From Defluviitaleaceae bacterium (GTDB taxonomy: Bacteria > Bacillota > Clostridia > Lachnospirales > WQUN01), in the NCBI GenBank assembly GCA_009780585.1, contig WQZS01000004.1:89846-153845 (forward strand): a stretch of 64,000 nucleotides of DNA, in the 5' to 3' direction. Shown piece after piece: positions 15,787-24,507 of the stretch. A model generated the notes under the pieces. It ran no database searches and was not told the origin of the DNA. It saw only the letters and a list, made by a program, of their open reading frames with translations. Position 1 is the stretch's first letter. The number at the start of each line of letters is the position of its first letter. The position numbers and the translations under genes are program-made.

Positions 15787-17313
15787 TTGTACATTATCGA
15801 AATGCGTAACATAACCAAGCGGTTCCCGGGTATAATCGCCAACGACGACGTGACGCTTCAACTAAAAAAGGGTGAAATCCACGCGCTCTTGGGCGAAAAC
15901 GGCGCGGGCAAAAGCACCCTGATGAGCGTCCTCTTCGGCTTGTACCGCCAGGAAGCGGGGGCGATATACAAAAACGGCGAGCCCGTGCAAATACAAGGCC
16001 CCAACGACGCCAACCGTTTGGGCATCGGCATGGTGCATCAGCATTTTAAGCTGGTGCATAATTTTACGGTGCTGGAAAATATCGTGCTGGGCGTGGAAAC
16101 CACCAAGTCCGGCGTTTTGCAAATCAAGGAAGCCCGCGAAAAGGTGCTGGCGCTTTCCAAGAAATATTCCTTTGACATTGACATCGACAAGGAAGTGCGC
16201 CACATCAGCGTGGGGATGCAGCAGCGCGTGGAAATCCTGAAAATGCTGTACCGCGAAAACGAGATACTCATATTTGACGAACCCACGGCGGTACTGACCC
16301 CGCAGGAAATCGAAGCCCTGATGCGCACCATGCGCAACATGGCGGAGGAAGGCAAAAGCATCCTTTTCATCACGCACAAACTGGACGAAATTAAGCTGGT
16401 CGCCGACCGCTGTAGCGTACTGCGCAAGGGCAAAATGATCGGGACGATAAACGTAGCCGAAACCACCAAGGAAGAAATGAGCGAAATGATGGTAGGCCGT
16501 AAGGTACTCCTTTCGCTGGACAAGGAAGCGGCTAACCCCAAGGAAACGATCCTTTCCGTGCGCAACCTCACCAAAAAAGGCAAATCGGGCGAAAAAGGCT
16601 CCCTCAAGGACATCTCCTTCGACGTAAAGGCGGGGGAAATTCTTTGCGTAGCGGGCATCGAGGGCAACGGGCAAACCGAGCTTGTCTACGCCCTCACGGG
16701 CTTAAAAAACATAGACGGCGGGCGCGTAACCATGGAGGGCGTTGACATCACCAAGGCCAAAATTCGCAAACGCACCGAGACGGGTATCTCACACATCCCC
16801 GAGGACAGGCACCGACACGGCTTGGTGCTGGAATATTCCCTGGCGCAAAACACGATATTGCAAACCTACTATAAACCGACGCACCAGTCGCTGGGTTTTT
16901 TAAAGGCGCGGGAAATCATCGCCTACGCCAACCGTTTGATCGAACGTTTTGACATACGCGCCGGGGAAGGCGCGGAAACCCCCGCCCGCGCTATGTCGGG
17001 CGGCAACCAGCAAAAGGTCATACTCGCGCGGGAAATCGACCGCGACCCCAAGCTGCTGATCGCGGTGCAACCCACCCGCGGGTTGGATGTGGGCGCCATC
17101 GAATACATCCATCGGCAATTGCTCGCCCAGCGGGATTCGGGCAAGGCGGTGCTGCTGGTTTCGCTGGAGTTGGAAGAAGTCATGAATGTATCCGACCGGA
17201 TTTTGGTCATGTACGAGGGCGAAATCGTCGCCGATGTTAACCCCAAGGACACGACGTTCCAAGAGCTGGGGCTGTACATGTCCGGCGCTAAGAGAAGCGA
17301 GGTGGCTGTATGA
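15787..17313 (+). CDS. Nucleoside/simple-sugar ABC transporter ATP-binding protein (two ATPase domains)
   Basis: A 508-residue ATPase with two fused domains, as in RbsA/NupO-type importers. Domain 1 has GENGAGKST and ILIFDEPTAVL; its signature is the divergent ISVGMQQR. Domain 2 starts near residue 245, has GIEGNGQTE in place of a canonical Walker A and MSGGNQQK as signature. The start is a TTG (15787) with GAGGGG 8 bp upstream; the protein then begins MYIIEMRNITKRFPGI like its homologues, whereas the ATG at 15802 would remove the first strand. Overlaps the permease gene by 4 bp. Confidence 0.94.
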   Translation: MYIIEMRNITKRFPGIIANDDVTLQLKKGEIHALLGENGAGKSTLMSVLFGLYRQEAGAIYKNGEPVQIQGPNDANRLGIGMVHQHFKLVHNFTVLENIVLGVETTKSGVLQIKEAREKVLALSKKYSFDIDIDKEVRHISVGMQQRVEILKMLYRENEILIFDEPTAVLTPQEIEALMRTMRNMAEEGKSILFITHKLDEIKLVADRCSVLRKGKMIGTINVAETTKEEMSEMMVGRKVLLSLDKEAANPKETILSVRNLTKKGKSGEKGSLKDISFDVKAGEILCVAGIEGNGQTELVYALTGLKNIDGGRVTMEGVDITKAKIRKRTETGISHIPEDRHRHGLVLEYSLAQNTILQTYYKPTHQSLGFLKAREIIAYANRLIERFDIRAGEGAETPARAMSGGNQQKVILAREIDRDPKLLIAVQPTRGLDVGAIEYIHRQLLAQRDSGKAVLLVSLELEEVMNVSDRILVMYEGEIVADVNPKDTTFQELGLYMSGAKRSEVAV

Positions 17314-18410
17314 ACAGGGATGCCGTTATGAGCTTCCTTTCGTCGCTGGTGGTGCTGGCGGCGGGGTTGCTGATCGGCTTTATTATTTTGCTGGTCAGCA
17401 ACGCAAGCTCGGCGTGGGAGGCTTTCCGTACGATTTTAACCTTCGGGTTCAGCGGCATACGAAATGTCGGGGACGTACTGCTGGGCGCGACGCCCATTAT
17501 CATGACGGGCTTGTCCGTCGCGTTCGCGTTTAAGACGGGTTTGTTCAACATCGGCGCGACGGGGCAATTCGCCTTCGGCGGGCTGACGGCGATATTGATC
17601 GGGCACAACTTTACGGGTATGCCGGACGGGCTGCGCATCGTGTTCGCGTTGGCGGCGGCTACCGCGGCGGGCGCGTTGTGGGGTGCCATCCCGGGGCTGC
17701 TTAAGGCTTTCCGCAATGTACATGAAGTCATATCGTGCATCATGACCAACTACATCGGTATGTTTTTGGTTACGTTTTTGATTGACCGTTACGCCTTTAA
17801 CCCGGCTGTCGGAAAAAGTTTGGCGCTCCCCGAAGGAAGCAACCTGCCCACGCTGGGCTTTGAGCACATCTTCCGCGAAGAATTCCTCCCCGGCTTTTAC
17901 CGTGTGTCACGGGTCAACGCGGGGATATTGATCGCCATTATCGCCGCGGTCATTATTTACATCATATTGGAGAAAACAACCTTCGGTTATGAATTGAAAG
18001 CCTGTGGTTTTAACAAGGACGCCGCGAAGTACGCCGGTATCAACCAAAACCGCAACATCGTCGCTTCCATGATGATTTCCGGCGCGTTGGCGGGCTTGGG
18101 CGGCGCGTTGCTGTACACAAGCGGCACGGAAGCCATGGGCGCGTCCAACGTACTGCTCCCTTACGGGTTTACAGGCATATCCGTGGCGTTTTTGGGTTTG
18201 AATCATCCCATCGGCATCATCTTTAGCGGTTCGCTGGTGTCCTACCTTTTCCTCGGGGGGGCGCGTACGCAGGTGATGGGCTTTTCCATTGAAGTAGTGG
18301 AAATCGTCATCTCCGTTATCATCTATTTCTGCGCCTTCGTCTTTTTGGTGAAAACGTTCTTGGGCAAGCATATCGGCAAATTGCTTCGGTTTAAGGGGGA
18401 TAACGCATGA
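17310..18410 (+). CDS. ABC transporter permease (BMP/nucleoside-type importer)
   Basis: A 366-residue membrane protein of the BPD_transp_2 (LivH/RbsC-like) family with around ten hydrophobic segments. KTGLFNIGATGQFAFGG and the later LKACGFNKDAAKYAGI are hallmarks of the larger permease in BMP-linked importers. It overlaps both neighbours (ATGA at each end), so it pairs with the next permease as a heterodimer. Confidence 0.94.
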   Translation: MNRDAVMSFLSSLVVLAAGLLIGFIILLVSNASSAWEAFRTILTFGFSGIRNVGDVLLGATPIIMTGLSVAFAFKTGLFNIGATGQFAFGGLTAILIGHNFTGMPDGLRIVFALAAATAAGALWGAIPGLLKAFRNVHEVISCIMTNYIGMFLVTFLIDRYAFNPAVGKSLALPEGSNLPTLGFEHIFREEFLPGFYRVSRVNAGILIAIIAAVIIYIILEKTTFGYELKACGFNKDAAKYAGINQNRNIVASMMISGALAGLGGALLYTSGTEAMGASNVLLPYGFTGISVAFLGLNHPIGIIFSGSLVSYLFLGGARTQVMGFSIEVVEIVISVIIYFCAFVFLVKTFLGKHIGKLLRFKGDNA

Positions 18411-19384
18411 ACATGGCGATTTTTTACAGCATCATGCATTGGGCTGTATATATTATGATTCCGCTGATCGTCGTATCGCTGGGCGGGATGTTCTCCGAAA
18501 AGAGCGGCGTGGTCAACATCGCGCTGGAGGGCAAGATGATCATGGGCGCGTTCGCCGGTACGATGTTTATGTACTATGTGCAGAACGTATGGCAAATCGC
18601 CATGTCGCCTTGGCTGTTGCTTATATGCACGCTGATTATCGCCACGGCTACGGGTATCGTCGTCAGCCTCGCCCATGCCTACGCGTCCATCAACCTCCGC
18701 GCGAACCAAGTAATCAGCGGCATCGCGATCAACATGTTCGCCGTGGCGTTTGCGATATACACGGCGCGCGCCCTAACCACCGCCGGATCACAGCACATCC
18801 ATTACAGGAATGTATTCCGTATCGATAACGTGCCGCTGTTACACCGGATCCCCATCCTCGGCCCCATGTTGTTCCAAAACACGTATTTTACGTCATTGCT
18901 GGGAATCATTATTTTGGCGGTATCGGCGTTTGTTCTATATAAAACGAAATTCGGGCTGCGCCTGCGCGCGTGCGGCGAGCATCCGCAAGCGGCGGATAGC
19001 GTAGGCGTAAGCGTAACAAAGATGCGTTATGCCGGGGTGATCCTTTCCGGTGCGCTGGCGGGCATGGGCGGCATATTATATATCGTACCCATCGCGTCGG
19101 CGTTTTCGGGCAGCGTAGCGGGTTACGGCTTCCTTGCGCTGGCAGTATTGATCTTCGGCGCGTGGAAGCCCCAGCGTATACTGTTCGCGGCGTTTTTCTT
19201 CGGGCTTATGCTTTCGATTGCGTCGCAATTTTCGGCGATACCGTTCCTGCGGGACTTGGGCATACACGCCAATTTCTTCCGTATGACGCCGTACGTCGCG
19301 ACGCTGATCGTCCTCGCTTTTACTTCCAAGAACACAGCCGCGCCCAAAGCCGTCGGCCAACCGTATGACAAAGGCGGAAGATAA
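18407..19384 (+). CDS. ABC transporter permease (second subunit)
   Basis: A 325-residue multi-pass permease of the same family. GGMFSEKSGVVNIALEGKM near the N-terminus and LRACGEHPQAADSVGV mark it as the second subunit of the BMP-type importer. It is translationally coupled to the preceding permease. Only 27 bp separate it from uxuA, so transport and hexuronate breakdown are probably cotranscribed. Confidence 0.94.
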   Translation: MNMAIFYSIMHWAVYIMIPLIVVSLGGMFSEKSGVVNIALEGKMIMGAFAGTMFMYYVQNVWQIAMSPWLLLICTLIIATATGIVVSLAHAYASINLRANQVISGIAINMFAVAFAIYTARALTTAGSQHIHYRNVFRIDNVPLLHRIPILGPMLFQNTYFTSLLGIIILAVSAFVLYKTKFGLRLRACGEHPQAADSVGVSVTKMRYAGVILSGALAGMGGILYIVPIASAFSGSVAGYGFLALAVLIFGAWKPQRILFAAFFFGLMLSIASQFSAIPFLRDLGIHANFFRMTPYVATLIVLAFTSKNTAAPKAVGQPYDKGGR

Positions 19385-19411
19385 TATTTCAAACCCAAGG
19401 GAGCTATTTAT

Positions 19412-20497
19412 ATGAAAATGACATTCCGCTGGTTCGGAGCCGGGCACGATCCGGTAAAACTGCGCGATATTAAACAGATACCGGGCATGACGGGGGTGGT
19501 CACATCGCTGCTCGACATCCCCGCGGGTGAAGCGTGGCCGATGACGCGCATCATGGCGGCGAAGGCGGAAGTCGCCAAAGCAGGCCTCGAAATGGAAGTC
19601 ATCGAAAGCGTCAATATCCACGAGGACATCAAGCTGGGCGCCCCCGGGCGCGACGAAAAGATCGAAAATTACATCACCACAATCGAACGCCTGGGGCACG
19701 TCGGCGTGAAGTGCATTTGTTATAACATGATGCCCGTGCTGGACTGGGCGCGGTCCCATTTGTATTACGATTTACCCGATGGGTCCAATACGATGCGGTA
19801 TCAAGCGGATTTTATCGCCTCGACCACACCCGAGGAGCTTGCCGCGCGTTACGCCAAGGAATCCGAAGCCTACGAAATGCCGGGCTGGGAGCCCGAACGC
19901 ATGAAGCATATCCGCAAATACCTGGAGGCGTACGCAAGCCTGACCGAGGACGACTTCTACGCGAACATGAAATACTTCCTGGACGCTGTCATCCCCTGTG
20001 CGGAAAAAGCGAATATCTTAATGGGTGTACACCCCGACGACCCGCCGCAGCCGATCTTCGGCTTACCGAAGCTGATCATCAGCCGCGAAAACCTGCGGCG
20101 TTATTTGGATTTGAACCCGAGTAAAAATAACGGGTTAACGCTGTGTACGGGTTCGCTGGGGGCAAGCAAGGCTAACGACGTACCCGCGCTGATACGCGAA
20201 TTTGGCGCGGAGGGGCGTATACACTTCGCCCATGTGCGTAATTTGCGCTTCGAAAATGAAACGGACTTCTACGAATCCGCGCACTATTCGCCCTGCGGGT
20301 CGCTGGATATATACGCGATCATGAAAGCGTTCCACGACATCGGCTTTAACGGATGGATAAGGCCCGACCACGGCCGCATGATTTGGGACGAAACGACCAA
20401 GAAAGGCCGCCCGGGCTACGGCCTGTATGACCGCGCGTTGGGCGCGAATTATCTGCTGGGCCTATGGGAAGCGATCAGCCGCGGGGGTGAAGCGTGA
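19412..20497 (+). CDS. uxuA: Mannonate dehydratase
   Basis: A 361-residue TIM-barrel enzyme that dehydrates D-mannonate to 2-keto-3-deoxygluconate in glucuronate degradation. The N-terminus MTFRWFGAGHDPVKL, IKLGAPGRDEKIENY, CYNMMPVLDW, MGVHPDDPP and LCTGSLGA fit the UxuA family, including metal-binding Cys and His residues. Length is usual. Its stop overlaps the start of the following reductase gene (TGATG). The neighbouring reductase supplies its substrate. Confidence 0.96.
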   Translation: MKMTFRWFGAGHDPVKLRDIKQIPGMTGVVTSLLDIPAGEAWPMTRIMAAKAEVAKAGLEMEVIESVNIHEDIKLGAPGRDEKIENYITTIERLGHVGVKCICYNMMPVLDWARSHLYYDLPDGSNTMRYQADFIASTTPEELAARYAKESEAYEMPGWEPERMKHIRKYLEAYASLTEDDFYANMKYFLDAVIPCAEKANILMGVHPDDPPQPIFGLPKLIISRENLRRYLDLNPSKNNGLTLCTGSLGASKANDVPALIREFGAEGRIHFAHVRNLRFENETDFYESAHYSPCGSLDIYAIMKAFHDIGFNGWIRPDHGRMIWDETTKKGRPGYGLYDRALGANYLLGLWEAISRGGEA

Positions 20498-22179
20498 TGC
20501 GCGGGGAGAGTGGGAGCGCTCCCGCTCCTTTAACCGGCTTTCAACCGGGACAGACGAAGCCGCTCACCGGTACCGGTACCACGCCTGCTCACACATGGCT
20601 CCACCTTGGCGCGGGGAATATCTTCCGTATCTTCCTTGCCGCGTTGCAACAGGATTTAATTAACGCGGGTGACGCAGACGATGCGGGTGATGCGAAAGAC
20701 GCGAATGAAGCGAACGGTACACTAGCCGTGTGCGAATGTTTTGACGAGGAAATCATCCCCACGGTATTCACGCCGTATGACAATGAAGTGATGGCTGTTA
20801 CGCTGCACGCAAGCGGCGGCATCGAAAAGCGCAGGATTACAAGCATAGCGGAAGCCTTCGGGCGCGATAAAGAAAGGCTGGCGGAAGTCGTTTCGCACCC
20901 CGATTTACAAATGGTGAGCCTGACCATTACCGAAAAAGGGTACGCGGTAACTTCTGCCCTAGTAGGGCACAAGTTGGAAAACGTCGAAACCACGCTCGAA
21001 TGTCTCACTGCCGCGCTGTATGCGCGCTTTAACAACGGCGCGAAGCCGCTCGCGCTCGTAGCCATGGACAACTTCGCGGCGAACGGCGACGTTTTAAAAA
21101 ACGCGGTTACCACCATCGCAAGGGTATGGCGCGATAACGGGAGCGTTCCCGAAGTCTTTGTTTCTTACGTTTCGGCGCTTGCGTACCCATGGACGATGAT
21201 CGACAAGATCACCCCGCACCCTTCCGAGGCCGTGGCGAAGATGTTGGCCGAAGTGGGCTTTACCCATACGGCGATTACCAAAACGAAAAAAGGCACGTTT
21301 ATCGCGCCCTTCGTCAATGCCGAAGCCAGCCAATACCTCGTAATGGAGGATCGCTTCCCCAACGGCAAGCCCCCGTTCGAAAAGCTCAAATCGGCGGGCG
21401 TTTACCTCACCGACCGCGAAACCGTACGCAAGGTCGATCACATGAAGGTTTGCGCTTGTTTGAATCCCTTGCATACGATATTGGGCGTGTGCGGCATGTT
21501 GCTGGGTTATCCTACGATCGCCGCTTGTATGCGGGACCCGCGTTTGGTTGCTTTCGTGCGCAAGGCTGCCAACGAAGCGCTGCCTGCGGTTGCGCATCCC
21601 GGCATTATTGATCCGCGGGCTTTTTTGGAAGAGGTTTTGACCGTACGGTTCCCTAATCCTTTTATTCCTGATACGCCCGCGCGTATTGTTACCGATTGCT
21701 CGCAGAAGATACCGATACGTTTTGGGCAGACTTTGAAGGCTTTGTATGAAACGGGAGTTAATGGAGCGGAAGTTGACGAAACGAGAGTTGACGGGACGGG
21801 GGGCGCAAGGGGGTTGCGCTCACTTGAAGGCGAAGTCGCTCGCTGCAACCCCCTTGCGCCCCCCTTGCCAAGTCCCCGGACAGTACCAAGCCCGGAAGCG
21901 ATACCGCTTCTCATCGCGTTGTGGCTGCGGTATCGTTTGGGGTGGGCTGACGACGGCGCAAGGTTGACCCTTGCTCCGGATCCGCTGGTACCGGAAAAAA
22001 TTGCCGCGCTGGAGGGATTGCCCTTTGGCACGGCGGTGGATTTGAAAGAAATATTAAAGGACGAAAAGCAATTTGGCGTGGACTTGTACCAAGTGGGGCT
22101 TGGTGAACGGATAGAGGGGTTGTTTGCGGAAGCGGCGAAAGGACCTGGTGCGGTAGAGGGGATGTTGCAAAGGATTTGA
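20497..22179 (+). CDS. uxuB: Mannitol dehydrogenase family protein, probable fructuronate reductase (UxuB-like)
   Basis: About 560 residues, catalysing NADH-dependent reduction of fructuronate to mannonate next to uxuA. TWLHLGAGNIFRIFLAALQQ is the Rossmann-type start, followed by the family core VSYVSALAYPWTMIDKITP and MKVCACLNPLHTILGV. The ATG at 20497 overlaps the uxuA stop; a GTG one codon earlier is also possible. Three segments look foreign: a 27-bp palindrome (20949-20975) read as VTSALVGHKL, an Asp/Ala-rich stretch near residue 55, and about 55 residues around residue 420-475 built on a hairpin with 20-bp perfect arms. The frame stays open through all of them. Confidence 0.9.
   Translation: MRGESGSAPAPLTGFQPGQTKPLTGTGTTPAHTWLHLGAGNIFRIFLAALQQDLINAGDADDAGDAKDANEANGTLAVCECFDEEIIPTVFTPYDNEVMAVTLHASGGIEKRRITSIAEAFGRDKERLAEVVSHPDLQMVSLTITEKGYAVTSALVGHKLENVETTLECLTAALYARFNNGAKPLALVAMDNFAANGDVLKNAVTTIARVWRDNGSVPEVFVSYVSALAYPWTMIDKITPHPSEAVAKMLAEVGFTHTAITKTKKGTFIAPFVNAEASQYLVMEDRFPNGKPPFEKLKSAGVYLTDRETVRKVDHMKVCACLNPLHTILGVCGMLLGYPTIAACMRDPRLVAFVRKAANEALPAVAHPGIIDPRAFLEEVLTVRFPNPFIPDTPARIVTDCSQKIPIRFGQTLKALYETGVNGAEVDETRVDGTGGARGLRSLEGEVARCNPLAPPLPSPRTVPSPEAIPLLIALWLRYRLGWADDGARLTLAPDPLVPEKIAALEGLPFGTAVDLKEILKDEKQFGVDLYQVGLGERIEGLFAEAAKGPGAVEGMLQRI
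20949..20975. repeat. 27-bp palindrome inside uxuB (inner arm TGCCC)
   Basis: AACTTCTGCCC, centre TAGTA, GGGCACAAGTT. Nearly identical to 4132-4158. Read in frame without interrupting the gene; the first base is the third position of a codon. Confidence 0.9.
21798..21864. repeat. Long perfect hairpin inserted in uxuB
   Basis: Arms of 20 bp, beginning GGGGGGCGCAAGG and ending CCTTGCGCCCCCC, enclose a 27-base loop containing ACTT/AAGT. Coding of the conserved UxuB sequence resumes after it. The encoded segment (GGARGLRSLEGEVARCNPLA) has no counterpart in the family as I know it, so this is an in-frame insertion. Confidence 0.85.
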
Positions 22180-22202
22180 TTTTGTATACCGCTGGGGTTG
22201 CG

Positions 22203-22661
22203 TTAAACAATCACACCCTTTTTTAGGATTATATTTGCGTACAGCGCCGTTTCGCTTGTGGTTACGGCGGCGTACGCTTCCCGCGCGCGGGCGTAGAAGG
22301 CATGGCGTTCGATAGCTGTGTCCCTTACGCCCGTTTTTTCGTGTCGGGCGATGATGGTACGGTATTCGCTCCAAATGGTAGGTTCATATGCTTTCCCATT
22401 ATTATGGAGAGCCATGTTTTCGTCGCCGTCCACTACGGCCATAAAAATTATGGGGGTTTCCACATAGGTATCCAGCGGCATAAATTGCATGATCGCGTCC
22501 AACAATTGGGGGATGCCTTGGCCGTCGCAGCGGATAACGCGCTTGGGGTGGCCTGAACGCGGGTAGTTGCCGTCGGCCAGAAGCAGTTCGTCGCCGTGGC
22601 CCATTTCCATTAGGACTTTTAGCAATTCGGGGGTTAGAATCGGGGGGATTCCCTTTAGCAT
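22203..22661 (-). CDS. RbsD/FucU family mutarotase
   Basis: A 152-residue protein that interconverts sugar anomers, most like L-fucose mutarotase: MLKGIPPILTPELLKVL, MGHGDELLLADGNYP with the conserved His and Asp, and a C-terminal tyrosine region (YANIILKKGV). ATG 22661 is preceded by GGAG 7 bp upstream; the longer frame lacks this. It converges on uxuB with only 23 bp between stops. A role in the nearby sugar uptake and breakdown is inferred. Confidence 0.9.
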   Translation of the reverse strand: MLKGIPPILTPELLKVLMEMGHGDELLLADGNYPRSGHPKRVIRCDGQGIPQLLDAIMQFMPLDTYVETPIIFMAVVDGDENMALHNNGKAYEPTIWSEYRTIIARHEKTGVRDTAIERHAFYARAREAYAAVTTSETALYANIILKKGVIV

Positions 22662-22742
22662 ATCAGTCTCCTTTTTATACGGAATCCGGTTGAACACCCG
22701 CTATTTTCGGCTCGGGTAAGACCGTTATTCATTGATTTTGCT

Positions 22743-22952
22743 TTACGCGCTTTTTAACGTGCGTTTGGTGTGTACTACTTTCAAGATAATCGCGGCTACG
22801 CCGATCGCGCCGACGGCGGCCAGGGTGGAGTTGCGTACCTTTCGCTTGCGGGCGATGGCGTGATAATCCGCGCTTTCCGCTTCTTCTAAAAAGAAGTCGT
22901 GGATGTTTTCGATACAATTTAGCAGGTGCATGGCGGAGATTTGGATGATCAT
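22743..22952 (-). CDS. Small single-span membrane protein, possible sigma-factor partner
   Basis: A 69-residue protein with a basic patch (ARKRKVRNS) followed by one hydrophobic helix (TLAAVGAIGVAAIILKVV). Its ATG overlaps the stop of the ECF sigma gene (ATGA), so the two are co-translated. This position is where anti-sigma factors usually sit, but the protein is far smaller than known ones and has no recognised motif. Function unknown. Confidence 0.7.
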   Translation of the reverse strand: MIIQISAMHLLNCIENIHDFFLEEAESADYHAIARKRKVRNSTLAAVGAIGVAAIILKVVHTKRTLKSA

Positions 22953-23515
22953 AGGGTAATCCCTTCCTTTTCCAAGTGGGCGCGCAGTTTTTTGCGCAGC
23001 CTGAACAATGTTGACTTAATTTTATTTTCGTTCATTTTCAAACGTGTGGAGATGCCGACGATGCTTTCCCCGTGGAAGTAACGCAGGACGAACATGATGC
23101 GTGCCGTTTTGTCCGCTTTGGCAAGGTACGTGTTGATGGCCGCCGTCGTTTCGGCGGAATTCTGCGTCTTTTCGATTGAATCGGCCGAAGGGACGGATTC
23201 CTCCAGCTCGCCGAGCAGCAGCGTTACCTCGCCGCCGCCGCGCTTTGCGGCGTTCCGTTCCTCCCAGCGGTTTAGCGAACGGTTGCGGGTAATCTTTGAA
23301 AGGTACGCGCCCAACATTTGCGGGCGGTTGGGCGGTATGCTCCCCCATGCCTTTAATAAGGCGTCGTTGACACATTCTTCCGCGTCCTCATTGGAGCGCA
23401 GGATGTTACGGGCCGTCATAAACAACCGTTTGCCGTACTTGCGCTTCGCTTCCTCTATAGCCGCCTCGTCCCGCTCGAAGAACAAATCCAGTATCGTGCC
23501 GTCGTCCAAGCCCAT
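22949..23515 (-). CDS. ECF-type RNA polymerase sigma factor
   Basis: A 188-residue sigma-70 family protein. Region 2 includes ARNILRSNEDAEECVNDALLKAW. Region 4 includes GESIVGISTRLKMNENKIKS. ATG 23515 is preferred to the GTG just before it, which lies inside the AAGGGTG Shine-Dalgarno region. It is followed by a coupled small membrane protein and diverges from degV. It is the second ECF sigma with a membrane partner in this window. Confidence 0.92.
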   Translation of the reverse strand: MGLDDGTILDLFFERDEAAIEEAKRKYGKRLFMTARNILRSNEDAEECVNDALLKAWGSIPPNRPQMLGAYLSKITRNRSLNRWEERNAAKRGGGEVTLLLGELEESVPSADSIEKTQNSAETTAAINTYLAKADKTARIMFVLRYFHGESIVGISTRLKMNENKIKSTLFRLRKKLRAHLEKEGITL

Positions 23516-23622
23516 CACCCTTTATAATCAATTAAACCGTAATTTCCCATTAACGTTGCGCAACGCGCCGCGCTTCTTTCCTGTTTCGGTAAGTATAGCA
23601 CACAAAAACAGGAGGGCTTCAC

Positions 23623-24453
23623 ATGTTTAAAATCATTTCGGACGCGGCTTGTGATTTTACCGCCGCGCAAGCAAGGGAACACGGGGTGGATACCGTACCG
23701 TTTTATGTCACGGAGGAAAACGGCATGAAAAAAACGTCCCAACCCAATCCGCAGGATTACGTCGATGCGCTGACACCGTACTTGGTAAAGGGGGAGGATA
23801 TTTTGCTCCTCACGATTTCTTCCAAATTGAGCGGTTCTTATAACAGCGCGGTTTTGGCCGCGGAAATGCTCGCGGAGGATTACCCCGGGCGTACCGTTAC
23901 CGTGCTCGATTCCCTCAGCGGGAGCGTCGGTCAAGGGTTGATACTGCGTGAAATCATAGACATGCGCGATAACGGCTTTTCCCTGCGCGATACGGCGCGG
24001 CTCGCCGCCGAGGTGATAAAAAGCACGCGGGTATACTTTACGGTGGAAAGCCTTGACCACTTGCGGCGGGGCGGGCGCATCAATTTTACGAAGGCTTTCG
24101 TCGGCGGGATTTTGGGCTTGCGCCCTGTACTGCATATAATCGACGGGGCGGTGCTTCCGCTGGCGACCGTACGCGGTAAAAGGAACATCTTCGATTTAAT
24201 CGGCAAAAAGTCATCGTCGGATATCAAAACCGATAAAGGGGATTACCGCTTCAGCGTCGGCCATGTACAGAACGAAACCGACGCCCTCGCGCTTAACGTG
24301 TCGTTATCGGGCGGATGGGGTATCGCCGTCCTTAACCCGTCGGTGGTAGTGGGCGCGGTTATCAGCACCCACACGGGCCCGGGCGCGTTGGCGTTCGCGT
24401 ATTGCAAAAAATATTCGGCTTGCGCGGCGATTCCATTGGAAGAAGCGGCGTAG
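23623..24453 (+). CDS. DegV family fatty-acid-binding protein
   Basis: A 276-residue DegV/FakB-type protein that binds a fatty acid for phosphorylation by FakA. It starts MFKIISDAACDF; ISSKLSGSYNSA carries the conserved fatty-acid contact serine region, and VESLDHLRRGGRI is a signature of the C-terminal domain. AGGAGGG precedes the ATG. No fakA-like kinase is in the window. Confidence 0.94.
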   Translation: MFKIISDAACDFTAAQAREHGVDTVPFYVTEENGMKKTSQPNPQDYVDALTPYLVKGEDILLLTISSKLSGSYNSAVLAAEMLAEDYPGRTVTVLDSLSGSVGQGLILREIIDMRDNGFSLRDTARLAAEVIKSTRVYFTVESLDHLRRGGRINFTKAFVGGILGLRPVLHIIDGAVLPLATVRGKRNIFDLIGKKSSSDIKTDKGDYRFSVGHVQNETDALALNVSLSGGWGIAVLNPSVVVGAVISTHTGPGALAFAYCKKYSACAAIPLEEAA

Positions 24454-24507
24454 TTGTGGTAAACTGCCTAAAAATTGGAAATTGTTCCGATAAGGGGAGT
24501 TAACCGT

